From assembly GCF_000757485.1 (NCBI RefSeq), contig NZ_JPYO01000045.1:506121-570120 (forward strand): 64,000 nt of DNA, in the 5' to 3' direction. Position numbers and translations under genes: made by a program. Of this stretch, positions 16,199-25,572 are shown in pieces. Within the stretch, counting starts at the first letter, position 1. Each line of letters starts with the position of its first letter. This DNA comes from Achromobacter sp. RTa. GTDB lineage: Bacteria; Pseudomonadota; Gammaproteobacteria; Burkholderiales; Burkholderiaceae_B. A model generated the notes under the pieces. That model did no database searches. It worked only from the letters and a program-made list of their open reading frames with translations, and was not told the origin of the DNA.

Positions 16199-16633
16199 CT
16201 ACTTCCATTCGAACACGGCGCGAGCGGTGGCGCCGTTCTGCACCGAGACTTCGCGCTCCTGCGCCGCGCCGTTATAGGTGGCCGATACCTTGTAGCGGCC
16301 CGCCGGCAGCTTCACCAGCATGTACGGCCCTTCGGCGGTGGCCTGCAGGACGGACTTGCCCTGCGCGTCCTGGATCGATACGCCGACGTTGGCGACGTAG
16401 TCGGCGCTGCCGTCGCGCTGCGCGGCAAACGTCAGCGCCAGCGGATAATCCTTGGCGGCGGCCTTCATGGCCTCGGACTCGTCCAGGCCGATGCCGCCGC
16501 TGACGTATTCCACGGCGCCCTGGCGCTGTACCGGGGGCAGGCCGGCCTGGACGGTCGACAGGATCCCGGCGAAGGCCATGCTGCCCAGGGCCATCGCGGC
16601 GGCCATGGTGCAGCGTTCGATACGCTTGTTCAT
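16199..16633 (-). CDS. Small exported protein with carboxypeptidase-regulatory-like fold
   Basis: A 144-residue protein with a Sec signal peptide (residues 1 to about 30, cut probably after TVQA). The mature part contains LVKLPAGRYKVSATYNG near residue 107, a common beta-sandwich signature of carboxypeptidase-regulatory-like domains, and VSIQDAQGKSVLQ before it. AAGGAG is 7 bases before ATG 16633. No enzyme motif is seen. It is probably periplasmic and of unknown role. Confidence 0.8.
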   Translation of the reverse strand: MNKRIERCTMAAAMALGSMAFAGILSTVQAGLPPVQRQGAVEYVSGGIGLDESEAMKAAAKDYPLALTFAAQRDGSADYVANVGVSIQDAQGKSVLQATAEGPYMLVKLPAGRYKVSATYNGAAQEREVSVQNGATARAVFEWK

Positions 16634-16784
16634 GAGGTTCTCCTTGATAGGATGGCCGGCGCCGCTTCATGCCGGCCGCGGTCGTCGCCGCGCCACTCAG
16701 GGGCGACAGGGAATTCGACCCCCGCCAGCGCGCGGAGTTCGCGCTGGCGCGCTTGCGATGTCTACCGATTGTTTCCGGCGCGGC

Positions 16785-17579
16785 CTATCGCGCAATATCG
16801 TCTGCGCCCGCGGCGCGCCAGGAAAACGTCAGCCCGCTTTCGCCATTGACCGAACCGTCGGGGGCGAAGCGCCTTTCATCGAGCTGTCCGGCCCCGCCAT
16901 CGTGCAGCGCCAGCACGCTGGAGCTGCGGGTCCCATAGTTCGGACTGACGATGAACGGGCTGCTCAATAGCCTTTCCCGATCCAGGGGCAGGCCGGTGGC
17001 GGGCAGGTCGGCGTCATCCGCGGGGCTGCGGTCGGCCAGGGCGGCCATGAGCGCGGGCAGGTCGGGCTGCGGCCCGCCGGAAAGCACGGCGGTGAAGGCG
17101 GCCTTGGTGCGGGCCAGCTTGGGCCAGGGCGTGTCCAACAGGTGGTTGGACAGGGCATAGACGCCCGGCGCGAGCGCGCGGGGGCCGCCGTCGCGGTTGC
17201 TCAGGTACCAGGTTTCGCGCGTGTCGCCCACGATCAGGTTGAAACCGTTGTAGGCTTGGTCCGCCTCGTGCACGCGGGCCAGGTAGCCGGCGGGGGTATC
17301 GGCGCCGCGCAGGTAGTCTTCCACCAGCGCGCCGCGCGATGGAGCGTTGTCGAGGAAACTGCCGGGTTCGCGGAAATTGGTCACCAGCGCATAGCGCCCG
17401 CGGGCGGTCGCGCCCATCCAGGTGCCGCCGGCCCGCCCGTCGCGCCCGGCATAAACCTCGGGCGCATCGGGCCATTGCGCGGCGGGCAGCGTCGGGCGCT
17501 CGTGGAATTCATCGCGATTGGCGGCGATCAGGACGGGGATGCCCGGCAGGACGTGCAGGGCCAGTACGGCAAGACACAT
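16785..17579 (-). CDS. NRDE-family (TANGO2-like) protein
   Basis: A 264-residue protein starting with MCLAVLAL and the diagnostic NRDE motif at about residues 20-23 (IAANRDEFHERPT), then GGTWMGATARGRYALVTNFRE. PF05742 proteins are related to N-terminal nucleophile hydrolases, Cys2 being the likely nucleophile. Eukaryotic TANGO2 has been linked to lipid/heme handling, but the bacterial role is unknown. It begins 3 bases after the FUSC stop, so it is almost surely co-transcribed with FUSC and ybaK. Confidence 0.9.
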   Translation of the reverse strand: MCLAVLALHVLPGIPVLIAANRDEFHERPTLPAAQWPDAPEVYAGRDGRAGGTWMGATARGRYALVTNFREPGSFLDNAPSRGALVEDYLRGADTPAGYLARVHEADQAYNGFNLIVGDTRETWYLSNRDGGPRALAPGVYALSNHLLDTPWPKLARTKAAFTAVLSGGPQPDLPALMAALADRSPADDADLPATGLPLDRERLLSSPFIVSPNYGTRSSSVLALHDGGAGQLDERRFAPDGSVNGESGLTFSWRAAGADDIAR

Positions 17580-17582
17580 GGT

Positions 17583-19562
17583 TCAGACCTGGTTGGCGGG
17601 TTTGTCGGGAGCCGCGTGGACGGGCGCGGCCGCGAAATCCGGGCCGGCCAGCGTCGCGCGCAGGGTTTCGATCTGGGCGGCCACGTCCCGCAGGGCGGGC
17701 GAGGGCGAGACGATGGCGGCGGTCGGCATGGGCGCGCCCTGGCCGACGGCAAGGCTCATTTCGTGCAGGCTACCCGCCAGCTGCGCCAGTTGCGCGGCGG
17801 TGGGCGGGGCAAGGCCGTCGGGCGCGGACCACGCGGTGTCGGAGATGGCGTTGGCCACGCGTTCCAGGGCCACCTCGACCGGCCACCAGGCCAGCGCGCG
17901 GCGGCTGACCAGGCGGGGCTCCGACAGGCCGCGCTGCAGCGCCACGCGCAAGTCCGACAGGCGCGCGTAGGCGCTGGCGCGCAGGCTGTGCCGGCTCGCG
18001 GAATCGGCCTGGAATACGGTATTGAGGTAGGCCGCCAGCGTGTCCATGGCGTTCGAGACCGCGTTGTCCAGGTTGTTGCGCTCGATGCGTATCCAGGGCA
18101 GGTATCCGACCAGCAGCACGATGGCCGCCGCCACGCCGACGTCGATCAGCCGGGCCAGCGCGATGGGCCAGCTACCGGGCTGCAGGGCGCCGATCAGCAG
18201 CATGAGGATGGGCAGCAGGATGGCCGAGAACAGGCCATAGTTGCGGCGTATGGACCAGGGCAGCAGGGACGCCAGCGCGGCCACGGTAAGCAGGCTGACG
18301 ATGCCGTTGCGGTCCAGCGCCAGGACGGTTGCGCTGATGGCCACCCCGATCACGCTGCCCGCGCAGCTTTGCAGCGCCCGCGCGAACACGGAACCGAAGT
18401 TGGGCTTGAACACCACGACGACGATGAGCGGCACCCAGTAGGAACGCGGCAGGGAGGCGGCATGCGCCACCACTTCGGCGGCGATCAGGCACAGGCCCAG
18501 CCGGACCAGATAGCGCACCGTGGTCGGCCCCGGCCGGTAGGTGCGAGCCAGCACCCGCCAGGGCGTGCGCGGCCGCGCGGGCGGCAGGTCGGCGAAAGCG
18601 TCGGCCTCGCTCAGCTTGCCGCCGTCCAGCAGCGGCTGCGCCTGCTCCAGGGCGTCGGCCAACTGCGGCATGCCGGCGCGGCGCAGGGTGGCGATGCCGT
18701 CGCGGGGATCGGGCACGGCATCGTTTTCCACGCGGTCCGCCAGCCGGTTCATGACGCGCGCGCAGTCGGCCGGCAGCACGCGGCCGGCGCGGGCCAGCGC
18801 CAAGGCGGCATTGGTCAGCGGCGTGCAGGCCTGGAGTTGCGCGGCCAGCCGCGCCAGCCGGGGCGACGGGCCGCCCGCGCGTCCCCGGGCCGCCAGCACG
18901 GTGTCGTACGCGGTGGTCATGGCGGCTTCCATGTCGCGCCTGGCGCTCATGGTCCGGGAGGTGCCGATGGCCGCGAACATCGCAGCCAGCCTGCGGTAGG
19001 CCATGGCCACCGCGGCGCGTTCCGGCGCGATGGGGTTGACCACCCATCCCGACAGCGTCAGCGCCAGCCCGAACAGGCCGCCGGCGCCCACCAGCACCGA
19101 GGGCAGCCAGGGCGGCAGGGATGACGTCAGGCTCGATCCCACGATCACATAGACGGCGAACTGCAGCGTGGCGACAGCCGCGATGTTGTTGAAGGTGCCG
19201 ACGAGGCTGGCAGCCAGGACCAGCAGCGTCATCGCGCCGGCGGTCCACAGGCCGTGCCCCGAAACCAGATTGCCCAGGAAATAGCCCAGCGCGCCGCCGA
19301 ATACGGTCGACCCGATGGACAGCGCGCGGTTGCGGTAGGGGCCGCCATTGTCTCCGGTGATGGCCGGTAGCGCGCCCAGCGAAACCAACGCGGCGGCGGC
19401 GCTCTGGTCCAGCGCCAGGCCCGCGGCGGCGGGCAGGCCGATGGCCAGGGCGGCGCGCAGCGCCACCCAGCGGCTGACCGGAGACGGCTCCATGTGCGCC
19501 AGGCTCATCAGCCAGCGCATGTTCGAGGTGCGCGCGCCGGGGCTCATCGGTGGGCGGGACAC
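17583..19562 (-). CDS. FUSC-family membrane protein (second copy)
   Basis: A 659-residue protein with two membrane blocks (about residues 30-170 and 345-490) around a soluble helical middle. The second block has the FUSC_2 pattern YWVPLIVVVVFKPNFGSVFARA. It lacks an adjacent fusion protein or outer-membrane factor, so it may work alone or with distant partners. GTG 19562 is preceded by GAGG at 5 bases; in-frame ATG 19547 is the alternative. The ybaK gene ends 25 bases before it and NRDE starts 3 bases after it. Confidence 0.87.
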   Translation of the reverse strand: MSRPPMSPGARTSNMRWLMSLAHMEPSPVSRWVALRAALAIGLPAAAGLALDQSAAAALVSLGALPAITGDNGGPYRNRALSIGSTVFGGALGYFLGNLVSGHGLWTAGAMTLLVLAASLVGTFNNIAAVATLQFAVYVIVGSSLTSSLPPWLPSVLVGAGGLFGLALTLSGWVVNPIAPERAAVAMAYRRLAAMFAAIGTSRTMSARRDMEAAMTTAYDTVLAARGRAGGPSPRLARLAAQLQACTPLTNAALALARAGRVLPADCARVMNRLADRVENDAVPDPRDGIATLRRAGMPQLADALEQAQPLLDGGKLSEADAFADLPPARPRTPWRVLARTYRPGPTTVRYLVRLGLCLIAAEVVAHAASLPRSYWVPLIVVVVFKPNFGSVFARALQSCAGSVIGVAISATVLALDRNGIVSLLTVAALASLLPWSIRRNYGLFSAILLPILMLLIGALQPGSWPIALARLIDVGVAAAIVLLVGYLPWIRIERNNLDNAVSNAMDTLAAYLNTVFQADSASRHSLRASAYARLSDLRVALQRGLSEPRLVSRRALAWWPVEVALERVANAISDTAWSAPDGLAPPTAAQLAQLAGSLHEMSLAVGQGAPMPTAAIVSPSPALRDVAAQIETLRATLAGPDFAAAPVHAAPDKPANQV

Positions 19563-19587
19563 GGTGGCCTCATGGCGCGCCTGGGGA

Positions 19588-20070
19588 TCAGGCCTTGATC
19601 AGCGGCGCCTCGTCGGGCGCCGCCAGCCGGAAGTAATCCTCCGTATTCAGGAGGATGGAGGCGTCCAGGCGGCCGGCGTTGAATACGATCTCGTCGTGGC
19701 GCTCCCGGAGGCTGGGATCCACAAGCAGGTGCAGGTCGGGATTGAAGGTGAAGGGAGGAATGGCGCCGATCTCGCAGCCGGTCAGCTCGCGCGCCAGGTC
19801 CTGCGACGCCAGCGAGGCTTTCTTGCCGCCGGCGGCGCGGGCGATGGCGTCCAGGTCGGCCTGCTTGTCGGCCGGGAAGACCGCCAGCACGTTCTTGCGC
19901 TGGTTGGAGGATATCTTCACGCGGCAGACCAGCGCCTTCGCGCCCTGGCTGACCTCGGTGCCGCGGATGGCGGCGACTTCGACGGAACGGCCGGCGGCGG
20001 GGTGTTCGAGCAGGCGGTAGCGGGCCCGGTTCTGGGCGAGCAAGGCTTGCAGGCGTTCAAAGACTTCCAT
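19588..20070 (-). CDS. ybaK: YbaK/EbsC-family aminoacyl-tRNA deacylase
   Basis: A 160-residue protein of the prolyl-tRNA editing (YbaK/ProX) fold. YRLLEHPAAGRSVEVAAIRGTE, the conserved lysine in GAKALVCRVK, VLAVFPADKQADL and GCEIGAIPPF are the usual active-site blocks. Such proteins hydrolyse mischarged tRNA (for example Cys-tRNA-Pro); the exact specificity is not visible. ATG 20070 is chosen because the fold begins there; the frame is open upstream. It is the first gene of the ybaK-FUSC-NRDE cluster. Confidence 0.85.
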   Translation of the reverse strand: MEVFERLQALLAQNRARYRLLEHPAAGRSVEVAAIRGTEVSQGAKALVCRVKISSNQRKNVLAVFPADKQADLDAIARAAGGKKASLASQDLARELTGCEIGAIPPFTFNPDLHLLVDPSLRERHDEIVFNAGRLDASILLNTEDYFRLAAPDEAPLIKA

Positions 20071-20150
20071 GGCGGGGCGCGGTCGTAAGGCATCGGGCGG
20101 GCGCCGGGAGTCGGCGCCGTACGCCGCATGATACGCCGCCCGGCGGCTTC

Positions 20151-20867
20151 CTAGATGTCTCCGGTGAAGGCGTAGCCCCATCCCCAGACCGTGCGGATCG
20201 GCAGTTCCACGTTGACGTCCTGCGCCTTGCGCCGCAGGCGGCTGACCACGACGTCGGTGCGGCGTACGGATTCGCGGCCGCCCTGCGGGTCCGCGCCGGG
20301 CGAATCGCCGCGCGGCAGGCGCTTGTCCGCGGTGGCCGTCAGCTTGAGCAGGAATTCGCGTTCGGCCTGGGTCAGGGGCAGCCGCGCGCCCTGCGGGCTG
20401 ACCAGCGTCCAGGCGGCGTCGTGAAATTGCCATTTGCCCGCGGGTTCGGCGGGCGCGGACGGGCGCGCTTCCGGCTCGGCGGCCGGACGGCGGCCCACAG
20501 GGGGCATGCGCCGCACCAGGGCTTGCAGCGCCGCCGCGATCTCCGGCGTGCCCACATCGGCCTGGAAGCAGGCGTCGGCGCCGCAATGCAGGCCCAGGAT
20601 ACGGTTTTCGGGGGAGTCGAAGCTGGAAATGGCGATGATGCCGGCGGTGGTGTCCATGGCGCGCAGGCCCGCGATTGCCATGCAGAGATCGGAGAGTTCG
20701 GCTTCCATCACGAGCAATGGAGTGCGGTGGGCCTGGAACAGGCGGAACAGGGCGTTGGAATCTTCGCACTGGCGGGGCGAGAAGCCCATTCCAGCCAGGG
20801 AGCCGCTACGGCGCTTGCGTTGACCGGCATCGGGCGAGAAGACGATCAAGTCTAGTAAGTCATTCAT
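20151..20867 (-). CDS. Atypical OmpR-type response regulator lacking the phospho-acceptor Asp
   Basis: A 238-residue protein with an N-terminal receiver-like domain (1-120), a Pro/Ala linker (121-142) and a C-terminal winged helix (145-238) ending with VVVSRLRRKAQ and IRTVWGWGYAF, typical of OmpR/PhoB DNA-binding domains. In the receiver the residue aligned with the phosphorylated Asp is Glu55 (LLVMEAEL), and the conserved Lys in the KP position is Ala103. No histidine kinase is adjacent. It is therefore likely to be phosphorylation-independent. About 150 bases of noncoding DNA precede its ATG. Confidence 0.85.
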   Translation of the reverse strand: MNDLLDLIVFSPDAGQRKRRSGSLAGMGFSPRQCEDSNALFRLFQAHRTPLLVMEAELSDLCMAIAGLRAMDTTAGIIAISSFDSPENRILGLHCGADACFQADVGTPEIAAALQALVRRMPPVGRRPAAEPEARPSAPAEPAGKWQFHDAAWTLVSPQGARLPLTQAEREFLLKLTATADKRLPRGDSPGADPQGGRESVRRTDVVVSRLRRKAQDVNVELPIRTVWGWGYAFTGDI

Positions 20868-21018
20868 GAATCGTTGTGTCTGTGCAGCATAAGCACTTGC
20901 ATGATGCTACGGATACAGCGATTTCCTAAACCTCGCTCAACACTACTTTCCGGCCCGAATTCTCGGACATGGGCGCGCGCCGGGCGCCAAGCGCACCGTT
21001 GTGGTGCGCGGGAGCGCC

Positions 21019-22497
21019 TCAGGGGGCAGGCGCCTCGTTCCACCAGCCTCCGCCCAGCGCCTGCAGCAGGGCCGCGGTGTCGGCGTAGCGCGCGGCATCG
21101 GCGGCGATGCGCGCGATCCGTGCCTGCAGCAGCTGCCGCTGGCTGTCCAGCAGGTTCAGGTGGCTGATGCCCCCCGCGCCGTAGCGGCCTTGCGCGATGC
21201 GCTCGGCCTCATCCGCCCGGCGCCAGGCGTCGTCCTGCGCCTGGAACGCGTCGCCATCGGTCTGCAATGCGCGCAGGGCGTCGGCGACCTGGCGGAAACC
21301 ATCCAGCACCGTCTGCCGGTAGGCCGCCGCCGCCGCGTCGTACGCGGCTTGCGCGGCGCGCTGGCGTGCCCGCAGCTCGCCGCCATGGAAGAGCGGCTGG
21401 GTCAGCCCAAGCCCCAGGTTCCATACGTTCAGCCCGTTGGACAGGTCTCCGGCGCGGGTGCGCTGCGAGCCGAAGCTGGCGGTCAGCGTGAATTGCGGAT
21501 ACAGGTTGGCCGTGGCCACGCCGAGGTCTGCCGAGGCCCGGTGCCACAGCGCTTCGGCGGCCAGGACGTCTGGGCGCTGGCGCGTCAGAGCGGACGGCAC
21601 GCCGGTGGGCACGTCCGCGGGCAGCGTCAGGTCCGCCAGCCGCAAGGGAGCCTGGCGCAGAGCGGCCGGCGGCTGGCCCAGGTAGGTCGCCAACTGGTGC
21701 GTGACCTGCGCCAGCTGGTAATCCAGGGGCGGCAGCGTGGCGCGCGTCTGCGCCACCAGCAACTCCTGGTTGCTCAGGTCGGCCCGCGACACGCCGCCCG
21801 CGTGCAGGCGCTGGCGCATGATGTCCCGCTGCCGGACCTGGGCCGCGAGCAGTTCGCGCGTGGCTTCCAGGCGTTCACTCAGGTCGGCCTGCCGGATGGC
21901 GGCCGTGACCACGTTGGCGGCCAGCGACATGCGGGCGGCCTGCAGTTCGTGGCGCTGGTAGTCCACCTGGGCGCCCAGGCCTTCCAGCGCGCGGCGGTTG
22001 GCGCCGAACACGTCCAGCGTATAGGACACGTCGACCGATGCGTTGTAGAGCGTGAAGGGCGCGGGCTGCTCGACCACAGGCACGCCGAAGGCCGAAGGAT
22101 CCACTTTCTGCCGCGCCACGGACAGGTTGCCGTCCGCCGAAGGCAGCAGGCGCCCGCCGGTTTCCGCGTTCAGCTCTTCGCCTGCCTGGCGCAGGCGCGC
22201 GCGGGCCTGCTCCAGCGTCGGGCTGGCCTGCAGCGCCTGCCGCACCAGGCCGTCCAGCGCCTCGGAGCGAAACAGTCGCCACCATTGGGCGGGGATGTCG
22301 GCGCCGGCCACCAGCTGCTGCCCGCCGGAGGACGGTGCCGCCTCCGCAGGGGCCACGTAGGCGTCGACCTCAGGCGCCTCCGGGCGGTGGAAATCGGGTC
22401 CGGCGGCGCAGCCCGCAAGCAGAGCGCTCAGCACCAGAAGGGCCAGGCGCCGCGGCGCAAGGGCGGAGGGGAGGGGCGTAGGCATGGGGCGGGACAT
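21019..22497 (-). CDS. NodT-family outer-membrane efflux lipoprotein (second copy)
   Basis: A 492-residue TolC-like channel. The signal peptide ends with lipobox LLAGC (Cys about 30), followed by AGPDFHRPEAP. Two OEP repeats with long coiled coils follow; the RQRPDVLAAEALWHRASADLGVATANLYPQF segment, discussed here only as motif positions about 325-355, is the classic inter-repeat region. It is the last gene of the TetR-MFP-ABC operon, starting 6 bases after the permease stop. It should supply the exit duct of that ABC exporter. Confidence 0.91.
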   Translation of the reverse strand: MSRPMPTPLPSALAPRRLALLVLSALLAGCAAGPDFHRPEAPEVDAYVAPAEAAPSSGGQQLVAGADIPAQWWRLFRSEALDGLVRQALQASPTLEQARARLRQAGEELNAETGGRLLPSADGNLSVARQKVDPSAFGVPVVEQPAPFTLYNASVDVSYTLDVFGANRRALEGLGAQVDYQRHELQAARMSLAANVVTAAIRQADLSERLEATRELLAAQVRQRDIMRQRLHAGGVSRADLSNQELLVAQTRATLPPLDYQLAQVTHQLATYLGQPPAALRQAPLRLADLTLPADVPTGVPSALTRQRPDVLAAEALWHRASADLGVATANLYPQFTLTASFGSQRTRAGDLSNGLNVWNLGLGLTQPLFHGGELRARQRAAQAAYDAAAAAYRQTVLDGFRQVADALRALQTDGDAFQAQDDAWRRADEAERIAQGRYGAGGISHLNLLDSQRQLLQARIARIAADAARYADTAALLQALGGGWWNEAPAP

Positions 22498-22503
22498 GGC
22501 GGG

Positions 22504-23649
22504 TCAGTCCAGGGTGCGGCGGTAGAACTTCACGGCGGCGGTCATGACGACCACGGTGAACAGCAGCAGCGGCCAGATGCTGGGCCACAGGTCCCACCAG
22601 CCGTTGCCCTTGAGCAGGATGCCGCGGATCAGCCGGTTGAAATGCGTCAGCGGCAGCAGATTGCCCAGGTATTGCGCCCACACCGGCATGCCCAGGAATG
22701 GGAACATGAAGCCCGAAAGCAGGATGTTGGGCAGGAAATAGAACATGGTCAGCTGCATGGCCTGCAACTGGTTCTGCGCCAGCGACGACAGGGTGATGCC
22801 CACCGTCAGGTTGGCCGCGATGAACAGCAGCGAGGCCAGGTACACGCTCAGCAGCGAACCCTGGAACGGCACATGGAAGACGAAGCGCGCGGCCAGCAGG
22901 ATGATGCTGGCCTGGATCAGCCCGATCGCGATATAGGGCACTATCTTGCCCGTCATCACTTCGAGCGGCCGCACCGGCATCGCCAGCAGGTTCTCCATCG
23001 TGCCGCGTTCGCGTTCGCGCGTCATGGCCAGGCCCGTCATCATGACCAGCGTCATCGTGAGGATCACGCCCATCAGGCCCGGCACGGTGTTGTACTGCGA
23101 GATCTGTTCTTCGTTGTAGAGCCTGTGCACGCGCACCTCGAAAGGCGGCTGGCCGCCGGCAAGGCCGGCCAGCGGGCCCGTCAGGTCCTTGGCCGCCACC
23201 GCCTGCGTCAGCTGGGTGGCCGCGCCGATGGCCAGCCCGGTGGCCATCGGATCGGTCGCGTCGGCCTCGATCAACAGGGCCGGACGCTCGCCGCGCAGCA
23301 GGCTGCGGGTGAAGTCCGGAGGGATGGTCAGCACGAACAGCACCCGGCCTTGCGCCAGGGCGGCGCGCCCGGCCTCTTCGTTGTCGAGCTCTTCGGTGAC
23401 GCGGAAGTAATCGGACGATTTCATCGCCGCGACGAAGCTGCGCGTGAACGGGCTGTGGTCCGCCGCGATGATGGCGGTGGGCATCTGCTTGGGATCGGTG
23501 TTGATGGCATAACCGAATAAGGCCAGCTGCATGATGGGCATGCCGACGATCATGCCGAAGGTGATGCGGTCGCGGCGCAGCTGCAGGAACTCCTTGAGCA
23601 CCATGCTCCACCAGCGCGACCAGGAAAATCCTTGCAGGCGGCGGATCAT
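22504..23649 (-). CDS. ABC-2 type exporter permease (YbhR/YhhJ-like)
   Basis: A 381-residue permease. One N-terminal membrane helix (FGMIVGMPIMQLALFGYAIN near residue 32) is followed by a large periplasmic domain (about 55-185) and five C-terminal helices with the ABC-2 motif RERERGTMENLLAMPVRPLE near 220. ATG 23649 overlaps the ATPase stop by 4 bases. E. coli ybhFSR has two permease genes, but here there is only one, so a homodimer is expected. Confidence 0.92.
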   Translation of the reverse strand: MIRRLQGFSWSRWWSMVLKEFLQLRRDRITFGMIVGMPIMQLALFGYAINTDPKQMPTAIIAADHSPFTRSFVAAMKSSDYFRVTEELDNEEAGRAALAQGRVLFVLTIPPDFTRSLLRGERPALLIEADATDPMATGLAIGAATQLTQAVAAKDLTGPLAGLAGGQPPFEVRVHRLYNEEQISQYNTVPGLMGVILTMTLVMMTGLAMTRERERGTMENLLAMPVRPLEVMTGKIVPYIAIGLIQASIILLAARFVFHVPFQGSLLSVYLASLLFIAANLTVGITLSSLAQNQLQAMQLTMFYFLPNILLSGFMFPFLGMPVWAQYLGNLLPLTHFNRLIRGILLKGNGWWDLWPSIWPLLLFTVVVMTAAVKFYRRTLD

Positions 23650-24608
23650 GGCGGGCTCGCGAAGTTGTCGGTGGAACGCTTCATCAGGTAGATGAAGACG
23701 TCCTCCAGGCTGGTGTCGATGCGTTCCAGGCTCAGGTCCTGGCCGGCGATGGCGTCTTGCAGCGTGCGTTCCAGCAGCGCCGCGTCCTGGCCGCTGATGT
23801 GCAGGGCGGAGCCGAAGGCCACCGTCTGGTCCACGCCCGGCGCGCCGCGCAGGCGCTGGGCCAGCGGCACCAGGTTGTGGCCGCGGATCGCCCAGGTGGT
23901 CAGACGCTGCTCGGCGATGACGTCTTCGGCCGTGCCCTGGGTCAGCAGCCGTCCGTACGAGATGTACGCCAGCTTGTGGCAACGCTCGGCCTCGTCCATG
24001 TAGTGCGTGCTGACCAGCACCGAAATGCCGCGCGCCGCCAGCTCGTGCAGCTGTTCCCAGAAGTCGCGCCGCGCGGTGGGATCCACACCGGCTGTAGGCT
24101 CGTCCAGCAGCAGCAGGCGCGGCTGGTGCAGCAGGCAAGCGGCCAGCGCGAGCCGCTGCTTCCAGCCGCCCGACAGCGAACCGGTCAATTGTCCGGATCG
24201 GCTCTGCAGCCCGAGGCTTTCCAGGGCCTGGTCTACGGTTTCCCGGCGCTTGGGCATGCCGTACATCCGCGCGACGAAATCCAGGTTCTCGCGGATGGTC
24301 AGGTCGTCCCAGTACGAGAACTTCTGCGTCATGTAGCCCACGTGCCGCTTGATCTGCTCGCTGTCGCGCAGGATGTCGTAGCCCATGCAGGTTCCGCTGC
24401 CCGAGTCCGGGGTAAGCAATCCGCACATCAGCCGGATGCAGGTGGTCTTGCCGCTGCCGTTGGGGCCCAGGAAGCCGAAGATCTCGCCCTCGCGCACCTG
24501 GAGCGATACGTCGTTGACGACGTGCTTGTCGCCAAAGCGCTTGTTCAGGCCCTGCACGTCGATGACATAGGGGCTGGCGGCGTCCTGCCGGGCGGGCGGA
24601 GCGTTCAT
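23646..24608 (-). CDS. ABC exporter ATP-binding protein (YbhF-like, single domain)
   Basis: A 320-residue ATPase with Walker A GPNGSGKTT near residue 50, Q-loop YMTQKFSYWDDLT, signature LSGGWKQRLALA near 145, Walker B LLLLDEPTAGVDP and the switch His in STHYMDEAERC. The C-terminal 80 residues are a DUF4162-like extension. It energises drug-type export through the permease encoded next. The E. coli counterpart YbhF holds two ATPase domains; this one has one. ATG 24608 is preceded by the 4-base overlap with the fusion-protein gene. Confidence 0.93.
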   Translation of the reverse strand: MNAPPARQDAASPYVIDVQGLNKRFGDKHVVNDVSLQVREGEIFGFLGPNGSGKTTCIRLMCGLLTPDSGSGTCMGYDILRDSEQIKRHVGYMTQKFSYWDDLTIRENLDFVARMYGMPKRRETVDQALESLGLQSRSGQLTGSLSGGWKQRLALAACLLHQPRLLLLDEPTAGVDPTARRDFWEQLHELAARGISVLVSTHYMDEAERCHKLAYISYGRLLTQGTAEDVIAEQRLTTWAIRGHNLVPLAQRLRGAPGVDQTVAFGSALHISGQDAALLERTLQDAIAGQDLSLERIDTSLEDVFIYLMKRSTDNFASPP

Positions 24609-25570
24609 TGCGGCACGGCCTCCAGGGGCTGGCCCGGGTGCAATCTGGGCGCCATCTCGGGCGTGGGCCGGGCCTGGATCATGTAGACCAGCTTGCCGCG
24701 GCTTTCCCGGCTGTAGATCACGGGCGGCGTGTACTCGGCCTGGGTGGAGATGTAATCGACGCGCACCGGGATGGGGGCGCCGCAGCCGTCGCAGCTGACC
24801 ATGAGCTGCTGTCCTACCTTCAAGGCGCCCAGCGCCGCTTGCGGCACGAAGAGGCGCACCTTGATATTGCCCGGCGGCAACAGGCTGACGACGGGGCTGC
24901 CCGCGGGCACCCACTCCCCCACGCGGTACAGCGTGTCGAACACCAGCCCCGCCGCGGGCGCGGCCTGGCGCTTCTGCGCCAGCGTCCAGTCCGCCTGGGC
25001 CAGCGCCGCCCGGGCGGCCTCCACCTGCGCGGCCTGGGCGAGCCGCTGGTCGTCGCGGCCGGGCAGGGCGGCCACGTCCAGTTGGGCCTTCAGTTCGCGC
25101 ACCCGCGCCGCATCCGACCGGGCCTGTTCACGGCTGTCGTCCAGCTGCGAGCGCGCGATGCCGCCGATGCGGAACTGTTCCGTATCGCGGCGCAACTGCG
25201 TGGCCGAGCGCCGGCTGGCGGCCTCGGCCTGCGCCAGCTGCGCGCGCGTGACATCCACTTCCGCCGGACGCTTGCCGGTGGCGATGTCCTCCAGCTGGGC
25301 GGCGGCCGCGGCCAGTTGCGCGCTGGCCTGGTTGCGGGCGGCGGTTTCGCGCTCGGCGTCCAGCGCGAACAGCGGCGCGCCGGCCTCGACTTGCTGGCCG
25401 CGACGTACCGGCAGTTCGGTCAGGCGCCCGGCTTCGGACGAGGCCACATAGACGAAATCGCCCTCCGCATAGCCTTGGAAGAAGGCGCCGTTGTCATTGC
25501 CGCAGCCGCCAAGCGGCAGGAGCAGCGCGGCGGCGGACAGGGAGAGACTCAGGGCGGAAGGAATGCGCAT
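24605..25570 (-). CDS. HlyD-type membrane fusion lipoprotein (YbhG-like)
   Basis: A 321-residue adaptor. It starts with a signal peptide and likely lipobox LPLGGC (Cys about 23), then FVYVASSEAGRLTELPVRRG and QVEAGAPLFALDAE, the lipoyl half-motif. A long alpha-helical hairpin spans about 75-190 and a second lipoyl half lies at APAAGLVFDTLYRVGEWV. It links the inner-membrane ABC pump to the NodT channel. ATG 25570 begins 2 bases after the TetR stop, giving a regulator-first operon. Confidence 0.9.
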   Translation of the reverse strand: MRIPSALSLSLSAAALLLPLGGCGNDNGAFFQGYAEGDFVYVASSEAGRLTELPVRRGQQVEAGAPLFALDAERETAARNQASAQLAAAAAQLEDIATGKRPAEVDVTRAQLAQAEAASRRSATQLRRDTEQFRIGGIARSQLDDSREQARSDAARVRELKAQLDVAALPGRDDQRLAQAAQVEAARAALAQADWTLAQKRQAAPAAGLVFDTLYRVGEWVPAGSPVVSLLPPGNIKVRLFVPQAALGALKVGQQLMVSCDGCGAPIPVRVDYISTQAEYTPPVIYSRESRGKLVYMIQARPTPEMAPRLHPGQPLEAVPQ

Positions 25571-25572
25571 GA

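Noticed and set aside
17142-19124. 660-codon plus-strand frame opposite the second FUSC gene
   Set aside because: Antisense shadow with repetitive Gly/Gln/Arg composition.
21001-23520. 839-codon open frame on the plus strand opposite the NodT and ABC permease genes
   Set aside because: Shadow of two well-supported minus-strand genes; composition is Gln/Arg/His-rich with no recognisable domain.
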